A DNA stretch of 64,000 nucleotides from contig NZ_CP034363.1 in the NCBI RefSeq assembly GCF_007981265.1, forward strand, positions 1,860,001 through 1,924,000. The letters run 5' to 3'. Position 1 is the stretch's first letter. Each line of letters opens with the position of its first letter. The stretch is from Pantoea sp. CCBC3-3-1 (GTDB taxonomy: Bacteria; Pseudomonadota; Gammaproteobacteria; Enterobacterales; Enterobacteriaceae). Below, in pieces: positions 46,665 through 57,287 of this stretch. A program made the translations under genes and the position numbers. The notes under the pieces were generated by a model. That model was not told where the DNA came from. It made no database searches and worked only from the letters and a program-made list of their open reading frames with translations.

Positions 46665-47168
46665 ATGAAGCAACTATGGGAAAAACTGGAAGCCATTCTG
46701 CAAGACACTGACCCTGAGGTATTAGCAGATCTTGCACCTCCGGCTACAGATGAAGAAATCGCCAGGTTAGAGCATGCTCTGGGTGTAATTTTGCCTGCCG
46801 ATTTTGTGGCCTTCATGAAAATTCACAATGGTCAGCGCGGTATGAGCCATGGATTATTTGATGAATGCGAATTCTTATCCACTTCACGCATTTTACAGGA
46901 GTGGCGTGTCTGGAAAGATTTACTTGATGGTGGAGATTTTGATGGAGCTGAGTCGTGTCCGCAAAGCGGTATTCGTCCGGAATGGTGGAGTCCCGGCTGG
47001 ATCCCTTTTACCTACAATGGGGCGGGCGATCATCTTTGTCTTGACCTTGCACCGACGGATGTTGGGATTCGCGGGCAGATTATCATGCTCTGGCATGATG
47101 ATGGTGCGCGTGAAAAACAAGCGGACAGCTTCATTCATTGGTTCAAACAGTATGTAGAGCAAATGTAG
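46665..47168 (+). CDS. SMI1/KNR4 (SUKH) family protein
   Basis: A 167-aa SUKH-fold protein (PATDEEIARLEHALGVILPA, DFVAFMKIHNGQ, WIPFTYNGAGDHLCLDL). Bacterial members are often immunity proteins against contact-dependent or polymorphic toxins. It ends 37 bp before the HNH-like membrane gene, so it could be cotranscribed with it and even be its immunity protein (inference). I use the ATG at 46665 with AAGGA 9 nt upstream, rather than the TTG at 46647. Confidence 0.85.
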   Translation: MKQLWEKLEAILQDTDPEVLADLAPPATDEEIARLEHALGVILPADFVAFMKIHNGQRGMSHGLFDECEFLSTSRILQEWRVWKDLLDGGDFDGAESCPQSGIRPEWWSPGWIPFTYNGAGDHLCLDLAPTDVGIRGQIIMLWHDDGAREKQADSFIHWFKQYVEQM

Positions 47169-47205
47169 GCCTTTTTGCAATTGATTCGATAAACTTGGAG
47201 GGTAA

Positions 47206-48744
47206 ATGGATTTAACATATGAAGAGTTAAAACAGCAGCGTCTGCAAAAGCTATTTCACGATTGCCAGCAACAAGTATTGTCACAAGTTATTGGGCCTTT
47301 CGGGCTTTCAATGGCCATGTTTGAGGATCGCAATGGCGGCAATGTAACCACGCTGCATAATTTCGATCGCGAAGAGTCGGATTTCATAGCTGATAAAGAC
47401 ATGTCCAGTCATGCGAAATCGCGTCAGGATTACCAGCGCAAAGAGTATGAAAGTAAAGGTTTTACAAAAAAAAGCGAGAAACTACGGGCCGGTGGTGTTG
47501 ATGGTTATACGGGAAAAACGACCAATGCGGCGGATATGGATCTCGACCATGTCACTTCATTAAATACATTGTCCAAAAACAAGAAATTGCATCTTGCTCT
47601 GGAAACCGGGAAAGGCGTTGAAAAATTAGTCAAAATGGCCAATGCCGACGAAAACCTGGTGACCACACATAAGTCGATTAACCGTTCAAAAGGCGCTGCT
47701 GAACTCGATACTTTTGCAGAAAAAAATGGTAAAAGATTTGAGCTGGATCCAGAGCGAGTAGCAGCAGCGAAGAAACAATCGAAGGACCATATTTCGACAA
47801 CGCTTAACTCGGCGCTGATGAAAAAACAAAGCACAGAGTTGCTGCAGACTGGCGGCCAACAAGCGTTGCATATGGGGCTCAGACAAGCACTTGGATTACT
47901 GCTCACTGAACTGGTAAATGGCTTGTTTAACGAATTTAAAGTGCTCATTCAACACGGCGTTGAGGTGGGAAAAACATTGTTTGAGGAGATCCGACAGCGC
48001 TTAATGCGTGTAGTTGCTTCCGTGGCCAAAAAAATTCCCGATGCGCTGGGACAAATGTTCCAGGGCGGAGTGAGTGGATTCATGAGTAATTTACTTACCT
48101 TCTTGCTTAATAATTTTCTCTCAACCGCAAAGCGTTTCGTGACCATGATTCGGGAAGGGCTATTGGGACTTTTCCGGGCATTTAAAATGATATTCTTTCC
48201 GCCGGAACTTATGACGGCACAGCAAGCGTTACAGGAAGGACTGAAAATTCTGACTACTGTCATCGTAACTTCAGTCGGTATGTTATTGAACGAAAGTATC
48301 GTGACGTTTATGGCGACCGTACCGTTTCTGAAACCTTTTGCAGATATATTAACCCCAGTGCTTATAGGCATTGCCACCGGATTGCTTTCTGCCTTTCTCG
48401 CATATCAGATAGACACGTTTTTTGATCGCTCCCGTTTTACGCTAAGCGAAAAACTCATGGATGAGATGTTCGCAGATAGCAAACGTCGGGAAGCGTTTGC
48501 CAGTGAGCTGGTGACACTTTCAGAAAGTTCTCTGGGTAATATTGAAAATTACGCGACCGCTATAACCCAATATCAAGCTATTGGGGCAAACCTGGCTACT
48601 GCCACAATTTCAACTAAAGCAACATTGGTATGTATTGAGAAAACAACTACTGAGACCGCTATGCAGGTGGCACGGAGTACCGCTGCAATTGCGTTTATTA
48701 ATGAAAGCCAGGCTGAAATTGATGACTTTCTAAAAAATATTTGA
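47206..48744 (+). CDS. Membrane protein with N-terminal HNH-like motif
   Basis: A 512-aa protein, family not known to me. Residues 100-162 look like an HNH nuclease core: D114-H115 in MDLDHVTSL, N150 in ADENLVTTH and N159 in INRSKG, as in several phage-type HNH proteins. A helical region follows (190-340), then two strongly hydrophobic segments (about 346-372 and 378-402), and a helical C-terminus. The first 100 residues are polar. It lies between a SUKH gene (37 bp) and a coiled-coil gene (10 bp) on the same strand. A membrane-anchored nuclease effector is plausible but unproven. Confidence 0.65.
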   Translation: MDLTYEELKQQRLQKLFHDCQQQVLSQVIGPFGLSMAMFEDRNGGNVTTLHNFDREESDFIADKDMSSHAKSRQDYQRKEYESKGFTKKSEKLRAGGVDGYTGKTTNAADMDLDHVTSLNTLSKNKKLHLALETGKGVEKLVKMANADENLVTTHKSINRSKGAAELDTFAEKNGKRFELDPERVAAAKKQSKDHISTTLNSALMKKQSTELLQTGGQQALHMGLRQALGLLLTELVNGLFNEFKVLIQHGVEVGKTLFEEIRQRLMRVVASVAKKIPDALGQMFQGGVSGFMSNLLTFLLNNFLSTAKRFVTMIREGLLGLFRAFKMIFFPPELMTAQQALQEGLKILTTVIVTSVGMLLNESIVTFMATVPFLKPFADILTPVLIGIATGLLSAFLAYQIDTFFDRSRFTLSEKLMDEMFADSKRREAFASELVTLSESSLGNIENYATAITQYQAIGANLATATISTKATLVCIEKTTTETAMQVARSTAAIAFINESQAEIDDFLKNI

Positions 48745-48754
48745 GAACAATAAG

Positions 48755-49789
48755 ATGAGTTTGTTAAACAAGCAGGAACTTCAGGTCATTCAGGCGTTTT
48801 CGTCCGCAGATTTGCCGGAACGTGTCTTTCGCGACAGTAACATTAAAGAATTAATCAGCGGTATGACGGAGGAGCAGCAAACAGTTCAGAAGAGCGCAAA
48901 GGATCTTGACCGCCTGCGCAGGGAACAAAGGGATGGAAACTTTATAACTAACTGGTGGAATGATCGCGACGATGTGTTACAGGATGCACAGATTGATCTC
49001 AATAAAGCCATTGGTCGCCTGACGCAAAAATCTTCTCAGTTATTGATTGTCAATACGGCACTATCCAAACTTCTGAACGAGCAACAACAGATTTTATTGA
49101 ATCAGCAAAACATTCTGGAAGTTCAAACAGGCTCCCTTGCTGAACAAAATGAACAGATCCTGAAACAACAGGTGCTACTGGAAAAACAGCAAAAAGAGAT
49201 TAATAAGGCCAACCAGGGATTAATGGATGCAAAAGGAGTAACGCAAGATCAAGCTAAGCAACTGATTGGCTGCGTAAAACGGGTGACAGAGGCGGAAAAC
49301 AAAATTGGCGAGGCAAACGCTACCCTGCTGGCTGAACTTGAAAAGCGTATCACTAACTTTTCTTCGCATCTTGCACAAAAATTGCAAAGTGGCCTGGAGG
49401 AGCAGGGAAAACGGCACAGCATTCTCGAACAGACAATGGAGGACAATCAGGCTGTTCAAAAGGGTTTCGTTGAGAAGATGCAACAGTCCTTGTTGCAGGA
49501 ACAGCAGTTTTCCCATCAGCAACTGCTCGCTGAGCTTGAGCGAAATCGTCTGAATTTACTTAATTCGGTCAAATCAACCATAAACCAGTGTGATGCGTTC
49601 CAGCATGAGTTATCCATTGTCGTGGCGCAGCACGCTGATGGGCAAATAGTCATTGATAATGCTATTGCTGAGTTACAGGTGAAATTTTTCAAATCCCAAT
49701 TCCGTCACCGCTTTGTACTGACATTGATGGCCAGTGTTGTTGGGCTTTCTGTCGGCTGGCAAATTGCGCAGCACTTTATGATGCTTTGA
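48755..49789 (+). CDS. Coiled-coil protein with C-terminal membrane anchor
   Basis: A 344-aa protein, not recognised by family. Residues about 40-300 are rich in Gln, Glu, Leu and Lys with heptad-like pattern (EQQQILLNQQNILEVQTGSL), predicting long coiled coils. One hydrophobic helix at the extreme C-terminus (RFVLTLMASVVGLSVGWQIA) should tail-anchor it in the inner membrane. It starts 10 bp after the HNH-like membrane gene, so the two probably form a complex. Confidence 0.65.
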   Translation: MSLLNKQELQVIQAFSSADLPERVFRDSNIKELISGMTEEQQTVQKSAKDLDRLRREQRDGNFITNWWNDRDDVLQDAQIDLNKAIGRLTQKSSQLLIVNTALSKLLNEQQQILLNQQNILEVQTGSLAEQNEQILKQQVLLEKQQKEINKANQGLMDAKGVTQDQAKQLIGCVKRVTEAENKIGEANATLLAELEKRITNFSSHLAQKLQSGLEEQGKRHSILEQTMEDNQAVQKGFVEKMQQSLLQEQQFSHQQLLAELERNRLNLLNSVKSTINQCDAFQHELSIVVAQHADGQIVIDNAIAELQVKFFKSQFRHRFVLTLMASVVGLSVGWQIAQHFMML

Positions 49790-49908
49790 TTGTGTTAAAC
49801 CGCATCGCTTATGCAGATGCGGTTTGGACTGCCCCGCGACTGTAGACAAATTCTGTCCTTCACGACGGGGGCAGTTCAAAGGCCACCGGACTGACGTCAC
49901 CGAGATGA

Positions 49909-50022
49909 CTGAAACGCTATAAAACAAAAAATCCACGCAATTACGTGGATTTTATAAGATTTCGCGCTTCTTATGAGGTTCAATCAAACCTCATGAGACC
50001 ACAATAACGATTTAGACGTTAA
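49909..50022. repeat. Direct repeat copy 2 (native ychF 3' flank)
   Basis: This copy includes the true end of ychF and its downstream hairpins. It repeats 43071-43185 with about one difference in twenty over the first 75 bp. The two copies bracket 6.7 kb of accessory DNA in direct orientation. Confidence 0.75.
49925..49954 (-). terminator. ychF: Rho-independent terminator of ychF
   Basis: Stem ATCCACG / CGTGGAT extended by A-T pairs (AAAA/TTTT), about 60 bp after the ychF stop on the minus strand. A second hairpin (CTCATGAGGTTTG ... AACCTCATAAG) lies between it and the gene. Confidence 0.65.
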
Positions 50023-51103
50023 ACAGGAAGTTCATTACGTCGCCATCTTTAACGATGTAATCTTTACCTTCAGAACGCATTTTCCCGGCTTCTTTTGCGC
50101 CTTGCTCGCCCTTGTAGGTAATGTAATCTTCATAGCCGATAGTCTGAGCGCGGATAAAGCCTTTCTCGAAATCGGTATGGATTTTACCCGCAGCCTGTGG
50201 AGCGGTAGCGCCAACAGGGATCGTCCATGCACGCACTTCCTTCACGCCCGCGGTGAAGTAAGTTTGCAGGTTCAGCAGCGAATAGCCTGCACGGATTACG
50301 CGGTTCAGGCCTGGCTCTTCAATACCCAGCTCGGCCATAAACTCTTCGCGATCGGCATCTTCCAGCTCGGCGATATCAGATTCCACCGCGGCGCAAACCG
50401 GCACCACAACAGAACCTTCTTTCTCTGCAATCGCACGAACCTGATCCAGGTACGGGTTGTTCTCGAAGCCGTCTTCGTTAACGTTTGCAATGTACATGGT
50501 TGGCTTCAGGGTCAGGAAGCTCAGGTAGCGGATTGCTGCCTTATCTTCTTCGCTCAGACCCAGCGAGCGCAGCATGCCAGCGTTCTCTAAATGAGGCAGA
50601 CATTTTTCCAGCGCAGCCTGTTCCGCTTTCGCATCTTTATCGCCGCCTTTCGCACGTTTCTGAACGCGTTGCAGCGCACGTTCGCAGGTATCGAGATCCG
50701 ACAGCGCCAGCTCGGTATTGATCACCTCAATATCATCCGCCGGGTCAACTTTGTTGTTAACGTGGATAATGTTGTCGTTTTCAAAGCAGCGCACAACGTG
50801 ACCGATAGCTTCGGTTTCACGAATGTTGGTCAGGAACTGGTTGCCCAGGCCTTCGCCTTTCGACGCGCCTTTTACCAGACCCGCGATATCAACGAATTCC
50901 ATGGTGGTTGGCAGAATGCGCTGCGGCTTCACGATTTCTGCCAGGGCGTCGAGACGGGAGTCAGGCATTGGCACCACGCCGGTGTTCGGCTCAATGGTAC
51001 AGAACGGGAAGTTGGCTGCTTCGATGCCCGCTTTAGTTAACGCATTGAACAGGGTGGATTTCCCGACGTTTGGCAGGCCGACAATACCGCATTTGAATCC
51101 CAT
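50012..51103 (-). CDS. ychF: Redox-regulated ATPase YchF (OLA1 family)
   Basis: A 363-aa Obg-superfamily P-loop protein that prefers ATP and binds ribosomes. The G1 motif is [19 protein letters not shown], and the segment [20 protein letters not shown] follows. The base-recognition position reads NVNEDG instead of NKxD, as in OLA1-type ATPases. The C-terminal TGS domain ends [11 protein letters not shown]. It normally sits next to pth in E. coli; here about 3 kb containing a SulP transporter and an EAL gene separates them. Confidence 0.97.
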   Translation of the reverse strand: MGFKCGIVGLPNVGKSTLFNALTKAGIEAANFPFCTIEPNTGVVPMPDSRLDALAEIVKPQRILPTTMEFVDIAGLVKGASKGEGLGNQFLTNIRETEAIGHVVRCFENDNIIHVNNKVDPADDIEVINTELALSDLDTCERALQRVQKRAKGGDKDAKAEQAALEKCLPHLENAGMLRSLGLSEEDKAAIRYLSFLTLKPTMYIANVNEDGFENNPYLDQVRAIAEKEGSVVVPVCAAVESDIAELEDADREEFMAELGIEEPGLNRVIRAGYSLLNLQTYFTAGVKEVRAWTIPVGATAPQAAGKIHTDFEKGFIRAQTIGYEDYITYKGEQGAKEAGKMRSEGKDYIVKDGDVMNFLFNV

Positions 51104-51451
51104 GTTTGAATCACCTTAAGCTATAAATCAGGGCGGCTTTTGCATCCCCTGATGTGTTGAGAGTGTTGATACTGCAAATTTCCCGACATTATACACGTAA
51201 TTGCAGGCTGAATGGCGCTGATTTATCGCCGCGCCAGCGAGAAGAGGGTTGAGATCTGGTTCACATTTTTCCATACTGACGAAACCTGACACATGATGGA
51301 GACAGCCGCAGATGCATCGCTTCCTGCTTACGCCACCTTGAGACCTCCCCGCCATGCAACCTCTGTTGCGTTTCTCGTCTCCCTGACGACCGTGCCCGGC
51401 TACTGGCGGCACAGTAAATACCTGCATCATTTATAAAAACGGAAAATAAGT
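51104..51451. other. Divergent intergenic region ychF / SulP gene
   Basis: About 350 bp without a credible gene. It should hold both promoters. No recognisable operator was seen. Confidence 0.4.
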
Positions 51452-52933
51452 ATGTTCAATCTGAGCAACCTCAAGGCTGCTGACGTCAAAAATGACGTTC
51501 TGGCGGGCGCGGTGGTCTCGGTGGCGCTGATCCCGGAAGCGACCGCCTTTTCACTGCTGGCCGGACTGTCGCCGACTATCGGTCTGCATACCGCCTTTAT
51601 TTTAGGTCTGGTCACGGCGCTGTTTGGCGGCAAACCGGGCATGATTTCCGGCGCAGCCGGTTCCATCATTGTGGTGTTGATCAGCCTGATTCAGACACAC
51701 GGTTATCAGTATGTGCTGCTGGCCACTATCTTCGCCGGGCTGATCCAGCTGGCGATCGGGCTGTTCCGCCTGGGTAAATTTATTCGGCTGGTGCCACAAC
51801 CCGCTATTTATGGCTTTGTGAATGGCCTGGCGATTGTGATTGCGCTGGCGCAGATCCCGATGATTAAAAACCAGGGACCGGTGATGTATGCGCTGGTGGC
51901 GCTGGCGATGCTGATTGTCTGGCTGTTCCCTAAGTTTACGAAAGTCATTCCAGGCTCGCTGGCCGCGCTGATCGCTATCAGCGCCATTGCAATCGGCTTT
52001 GGTCTGGACACCAAACGCGTGGGCGATTTGGCTGATATTTCCGGTTCGCTCCCGTTCTTTCACCTGCCTGAAGCCCCTCTAAGCTGGGCCACGTTGCAAA
52101 TTGTACTGCCTTATTCGGTGATTATCGCACTTGTCGGTCTGATAGAATCGTTGTTAACGCTGGCCGTTTTGGATGAAATGGGCAGCAAAAAAGGTGACGG
52201 CAACAAAGAATGCGTGGCGCAGGGCATAGGTAACACGCTGTGTGGTTTCTTCGGCAGCTTTGCCGGTTGCGCCATGATTGGTCAGTCGATTATCAACTTT
52301 ACGTCCGGCGGGCGTGGGCGCATCTCTAATTTTGTTGGCGCCGTTTTGTTGATTTTGTTTGTGGTTAGCCTGTCGAAATATATTGCGTTGCTGCCGGTTG
52401 CAGCGCTGGCCGGGATCATGTTCGTGGTATGCATTAATACCTTTGAATGGAGCTCGATCCGCCGTCTGAAGCGCATGCCGAAGCCGGATGCGGTGATTAT
52501 GGTTGCGGTTACGGTGGTGACTATCTACACCGACTTGGCGATGGCAGTTATTTGTGGCGTCATCATTTCTGCACTGGTTTTTGCATGGCAGCATGCGCGC
52601 ATTACCATCCTGGCACAGCAGGAGAGCGATGAGCAGAAGACCTATCAGCTTGAAGGTCCGCTCTTCTTTGGATCGGTAGTCAGTTTCCAGGAACTGTTTG
52701 ATACTGACAAAGATCCGCAGGATGTGGTTATTGATTTTGCCCGTACACGGGTAATGGACTCAAGCGGTGTTGAGGCCATTGATAAATTGACTTCACGCTA
52801 TCTGGCTGCGGGAAAAACCGTACGATTACGCCATCTTAGCGAAGATTGTATCAGTCTGTTGAAGCAGGCGGGGCCCTTCTGTAGTCACGAGCTTGATGCG
52901 CCTGACTATAAAGTTGCTGCTGACAAGCGTTAA
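51452..52933 (+). CDS. SulP-family anion transporter with STAS domain
   Basis: A 493-aa inner-membrane transporter. It has the SulP signature region (AGAVVSVALIPEATAFSLLA) and about 12 hydrophobic helices. A C-terminal cytoplasmic STAS domain follows (VVIDFARTRVMDSSGVEAID). It is shorter than E. coli DauA and more like bacterial sulfate/bicarbonate-type SulP proteins. The substrate is an inorganic anion or dicarboxylate, not resolved by sequence. The gene sits between ychF and pth, away from the usual dauA place beside prs. Confidence 0.88.
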   Translation: MFNLSNLKAADVKNDVLAGAVVSVALIPEATAFSLLAGLSPTIGLHTAFILGLVTALFGGKPGMISGAAGSIIVVLISLIQTHGYQYVLLATIFAGLIQLAIGLFRLGKFIRLVPQPAIYGFVNGLAIVIALAQIPMIKNQGPVMYALVALAMLIVWLFPKFTKVIPGSLAALIAISAIAIGFGLDTKRVGDLADISGSLPFFHLPEAPLSWATLQIVLPYSVIIALVGLIESLLTLAVLDEMGSKKGDGNKECVAQGIGNTLCGFFGSFAGCAMIGQSIINFTSGGRGRISNFVGAVLLILFVVSLSKYIALLPVAALAGIMFVVCINTFEWSSIRRLKRMPKPDAVIMVAVTVVTIYTDLAMAVICGVIISALVFAWQHARITILAQQESDEQKTYQLEGPLFFGSVVSFQELFDTDKDPQDVVIDFARTRVMDSSGVEAIDKLTSRYLAAGKTVRLRHLSEDCISLLKQAGPFCSHELDAPDYKVAADKR

Positions 52934-53067
52934 CGCATAAAGCTGGCGCGGGTCCTGCCGATATACATAAAAATTGCCGATCTGGCCGAAGTTGCAGAAT
53001 GAAAATCTGTAGCTTTCCTGGTCGGCGAACATAACCACTGGCGGGATGTCCTAACTGGCACCATGGC

Positions 53068-53715
53068 ATGATAAACGACTATATTTGCATTCCGATTCAC
53101 TCCCTTAGCGGTGAGCTCATTGCACTGGATCTCACCCCTGTAGCAAATCAGGATAACTCAACATTCCTTGAGGCAGATCCGCAAACCCGGCTGCTTAGTC
53201 AGCTGTTGACGATTGAGCACTATGCCGACCAGTTCCAGCAGCATGGACTGTTGTGCTGTCTGAATATTGATTTTCAACTGGCCCGTGTGGTGACGGAATC
53301 GACCTTTATTCAGCAAATTCTCAGCCATCTGCCGTTTGTACGCCTGAAGCTGTCGGAAGATTTTCCTAATCTGCATGACGGGCCGAATAACCCGCTGCTG
53401 CGTACGCTGATGGAACAGTTGAATATCTTATGGCTGGATGATTTGGGCGCGGGCGATGCCAATCTGAATGCATTGCAGTCGAAGATGTTTGAAGTCGTGA
53501 AACTGGATCGTCAGTTTTATCTCGATAACGTCAGCAAGCCGTTTTTCAGCATCTTGATTGCGAATATTCGTCAGTATACCAATCGGGTAGTGATAGAAGG
53601 CGTTGAAAGCGCGATTCAGCTGGAGAAGCTTGCTACCAGTAAGATCTGGGGTGTCCAGGGGTATTTTGCCGCAACGATGGGGCTGTCCACGCTCGACGGT
53701 ACGGAAGGGCCGTAA
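53068..53715 (+). CDS. Degenerate EAL-domain protein
   Basis: A 215-aa single-domain EAL protein. The first glutamate motif (EALLR) is replaced (ALDLTP), which removes a metal ligand. Other landmarks remain in modified form: CLNIDFQLAR, LWLDDLGAGDANL for DDFGTG, VVKLD and VIEGVE. It probably cannot hydrolyse cyclic-di-GMP and may bind it or a protein partner, as YdiV does. Start at the ATG at 53068; upstream spacing to the SulP gene is 134 bp. Confidence 0.8.
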   Translation: MINDYICIPIHSLSGELIALDLTPVANQDNSTFLEADPQTRLLSQLLTIEHYADQFQQHGLLCCLNIDFQLARVVTESTFIQQILSHLPFVRLKLSEDFPNLHDGPNNPLLRTLMEQLNILWLDDLGAGDANLNALQSKMFEVVKLDRQFYLDNVSKPFFSILIANIRQYTNRVVIEGVESAIQLEKLATSKIWGVQGYFAATMGLSTLDGTEGP

Positions 53716-53817
53716 GGTTTGGGACTTGCTGTAAATGCTGAGCTAACTAATAATTTCGACCTGCTCCCGTTTAGCTCATCAGGCTGTCGGAAGCAGGGTC
53801 TGAAACGTTTTTAACGC

Positions 53818-54012
53818 CTACCTGTTAAAGCCGTACTTTTTCTCGAGAATGAACTGCGGCGCTTCCCAGTTTGGGCCTTTAAACACGCCACCTTTTTCAC
53901 CTTTACAAAGTTTGCCTTCCGCTATGAGCTTAGTAAAAGTTCTGATAAGCAGACCTTCTGCTATAACTTCGAATCTTTTCTTCAAAAGCCTTTTGCAAAA
54001 AAATATACCGAC
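53818..54012 (-). other. Small unassigned reading frame between the EAL gene and pth
   Basis: A 64-codon open frame on the minus strand ends in FKGPNWEAPQFILEKKYGFN and contains FTKLIAEGKLCKGEKGG. It has no ATG, only TTG candidates, and I recognise no family. It could be a small gene or a fragment. Otherwise the 350-bp gap between the EAL gene and pth is empty. Confidence 0.3.
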
Positions 54013-54064
54013 TTACATTAAAATATAAGCCGGTGATACTTTCCATATGCAGACGGATTAAATA

Positions 54065-54649
54065 TTAAGCCTTATAACTGTGCAGACGATTCATGGCTTT
54101 CAATCTGTCTTCTTTCAGCCAGACTTCGGTACAGCGCGCCGCTTCATCAATGGCGTTATCAATTAACGTCTGTTCAGCTGCCTGAGGTTTGCCCAGCACA
54201 AAACCCACCACCTTGTTCCGATCGCCCGGATGACCAATACCGATACGCAGACGGTGAAAGTTCAGGTTATTACCTAATTTACTGATGATATCTTTCAGGC
54301 CGTTATGACCACCGTGGCCGCCGCCCTGTTTGAATTTCGCCACGCCCGGCGGCAGATCCAGCTCATCGTGCGCCACCAGAATCTCTTCAGGTGCGATGCG
54401 ATAAAAAGTCGCCATTGCCGCCACGGCTTTACCGCTCAGGTTCATAAAGGTGGTCGGCACCAGCAGCCTGACGTCTTCACCGCCGATATTCAGCCGGGCG
54501 GTGTAACCATAAAATTTACTCTCTTCTTTCAGTGACTGATTGTGACGTTCAGCCAGAAGATCAACGTACCACGCGCCTGCATTGTGGCGTGTCGCGGCAT
54601 ATTCCGCGCCAGGATTGGCAAGGCCGACAATCAGTTTAATGCTGCTCAC
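54065..54649 (-). CDS. pth: Peptidyl-tRNA hydrolase
   Basis: Recycles peptidyl-tRNA released prematurely from ribosomes. The 194-aa protein has the expected catalytic residues N12, H22 and D95 ([27 protein letters not shown]) and the segment [12 protein letters not shown]. The length equals that of E. coli Pth. It is divergent from ychH, the usual enterobacterial arrangement. Confidence 0.97.
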   Translation of the reverse strand: MSSIKLIVGLANPGAEYAATRHNAGAWYVDLLAERHNQSLKEESKFYGYTARLNIGGEDVRLLVPTTFMNLSGKAVAAMATFYRIAPEEILVAHDELDLPPGVAKFKQGGGHGGHNGLKDIISKLGNNLNFHRLRIGIGHPGDRNKVVGFVLGKPQAAEQTLIDNAIDEAARCTEVWLKEDRLKAMNRLHSYKA

Positions 54650-54908
54650 TTGTCTCTGTTCCTGAGAAGTCCGATAGGGAAGGGCGCTAGTGTACTAAGA
54701 GCGGCGGCAGAACTCAAAACTGCGCGTGATATCACAATAGTTGTGTAGCGTGATAATGCCGTTTCTATATAAAAATCAAGATGCTGCGCGTAAAGATTTG
54801 TCAGACTTTTAGCAGTAAATGTGATCTGTCCCGCAACGAGTTGCCAAACCATTGCATAAACTTATGGCACTAACCGCACAGGAAGGCACTGACTTTTGGA
54901 GGTGACAG

Positions 54909-55190
54909 ATGAAACGCAGACACGTCAATTTAACCGGTAACGCCCTGATGGTTATTGGTCTGGCAGTCGTGGTAACAGGGATCGGCTATGCCGTACTCAA
55001 TCAGCTGCCGCAGCTACAGCTGCCCCAGTTTTTAGCCAATGTCGCCATTTTCGCGATATTTATTGGTGCGTTAATGTGGCTGATCGGCGCAAGCATGAGC
55101 GGGCGTGAAAAGATTACCGATCATTATTACTGGGTACGTCGTTACGGGGACAAGCGTTGTCGCAGAGTGTCAGGCCAGGGTCATCACTGA
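54909..55190 (+). CDS. ychH: Stress-induced membrane protein YchH
   Basis: A 93-aa protein with two membrane helices (ALMVIGLAVVVTGIGYAVL and LANVAIFAIFIGALMWLIGA) and a basic tail (REKITDHYYWVRRYGDKRCR). Length, motif and position between pth and prs match YchH. The ATG at 54909 has GGAGG 6 nt upstream. Confidence 0.93.
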   Translation: MKRRHVNLTGNALMVIGLAVVVTGIGYAVLNQLPQLQLPQFLANVAIFAIFIGALMWLIGASMSGREKITDHYYWVRRYGDKRCRRVSGQGHH

Positions 55191-55211
55191 CGGATCGTGA
55201 TTCAGACAAAC

Positions 55212-55249
55212 AAAAAAAGTGGGACGGATGAAAATCCGTCCCACTTTTT
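55212..55249. terminator. Bidirectional terminator between ychH and prs
   Basis: A 17-bp stem (AAAAAGTGGGACGGAT paired with ATCCGTCCCACTTTTT) around a GAAA tetraloop. A and T runs on either side allow it to end both convergent transcripts. Confidence 0.85.
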
Positions 55250-55319
55250 GTTTCAGCAGAGCATTATTGCTGGCGGCATGGCTGAAAAGGCAGCAATGCT
55301 AATTCAGCCGGTACGCCAA

Positions 55320-56396
<1,077 letters not shown>

Positions 56397-57287
56397 TCAC
56401 GGCAACTCTAACTGCTCTGAAAGATGACGGTGCAGCGGCGAAACGTTAACGCCTCGCGCAACAAAGCCCTGCCATGCTTTCGGAGCAAGCTCAAACACCT
56501 GACGGGCAGCGGACTCGGTGTCGAATTCAGCAAACACACAAGCGCCGGTTCCTGTCAGGCGCGACGGCGCGTATTCTAGCAGCCAGGAAACAAGCTGTTC
56601 AACCTCACGAAAACGTTTTCTTACTACTGGCTCACAATCATTACGGTATTCGGCCTCTAATAACTGCTTGATCTGCCGCTGTGGCGTGTCGCGAATCAGT
56701 TCCGGATCGTTAAAAACCACCGGCGTTGAAATAGATACGCCAGGGTGAAAAACCAGATACCACTTTTCCGCCGGGCTAACCGGGGTCAGTTTTTCGCCAA
56801 CTCCCTCGGCGAAGGCTGCAAAACCTTGTACAAACACCGGCACGTCCGCGCCAAGGCTCAGGCCCAGCGTGGCCAGGTCGGCAAAGCTGAAGCCGGTTTG
56901 CCAGTAATAATTCAGCGCGACCAGTACCGTTGCGGCATCTGACGAACCGCCGCCAAGCCCGCCGCCCATCGGCAAACGTTTTTCAATTGCAATCGATGCC
57001 CCGGCATTATCCGGCAGTGCTCCCCGCAGGCGTGCCTGTTCCTGCAACAGTTTCGCCGCGCGAACCACCAGATTTTCTTCGGCAGGTACGCCCGGAACTG
57101 CGGTGAGCAGCCGAATCTGACCGCTGTTGTCAGGCTCTATGGTCAGTGAGTCGCCATAATCCAGAAACTGAAAAAGCGTTTGCAGGTCATGATAGCCGTC
57201 GGAACGACGGCCAGTGATATAGAGAAACAGATTCAGTTTAGCGGGTGCTGGCCATTTCGCGCTGGCTGACGGGTGGGTGGGTTTCAT
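56397..57287 (-). CDS. ispE: 4-diphosphocytidyl-2-C-methyl-D-erythritol kinase
   Basis: GHMP kinase of the MEP isoprenoid pathway. The 296-aa protein has the N-terminal [20 protein letters not shown], the ATP loop [19 protein letters not shown], and the C-terminal [14 protein letters not shown]. The start overlaps the lolB stop by 4 nt, the conserved lolB-ispE-prs arrangement. Confidence 0.98.
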   Translation of the reverse strand: MKPTHPSASAKWPAPAKLNLFLYITGRRSDGYHDLQTLFQFLDYGDSLTIEPDNSGQIRLLTAVPGVPAEENLVVRAAKLLQEQARLRGALPDNAGASIAIEKRLPMGGGLGGGSSDAATVLVALNYYWQTGFSFADLATLGLSLGADVPVFVQGFAAFAEGVGEKLTPVSPAEKWYLVFHPGVSISTPVVFNDPELIRDTPQRQIKQLLEAEYRNDCEPVVRKRFREVEQLVSWLLEYAPSRLTGTGACVFAEFDTESAARQVFELAPKAWQGFVARGVNVSPLHRHLSEQLELP

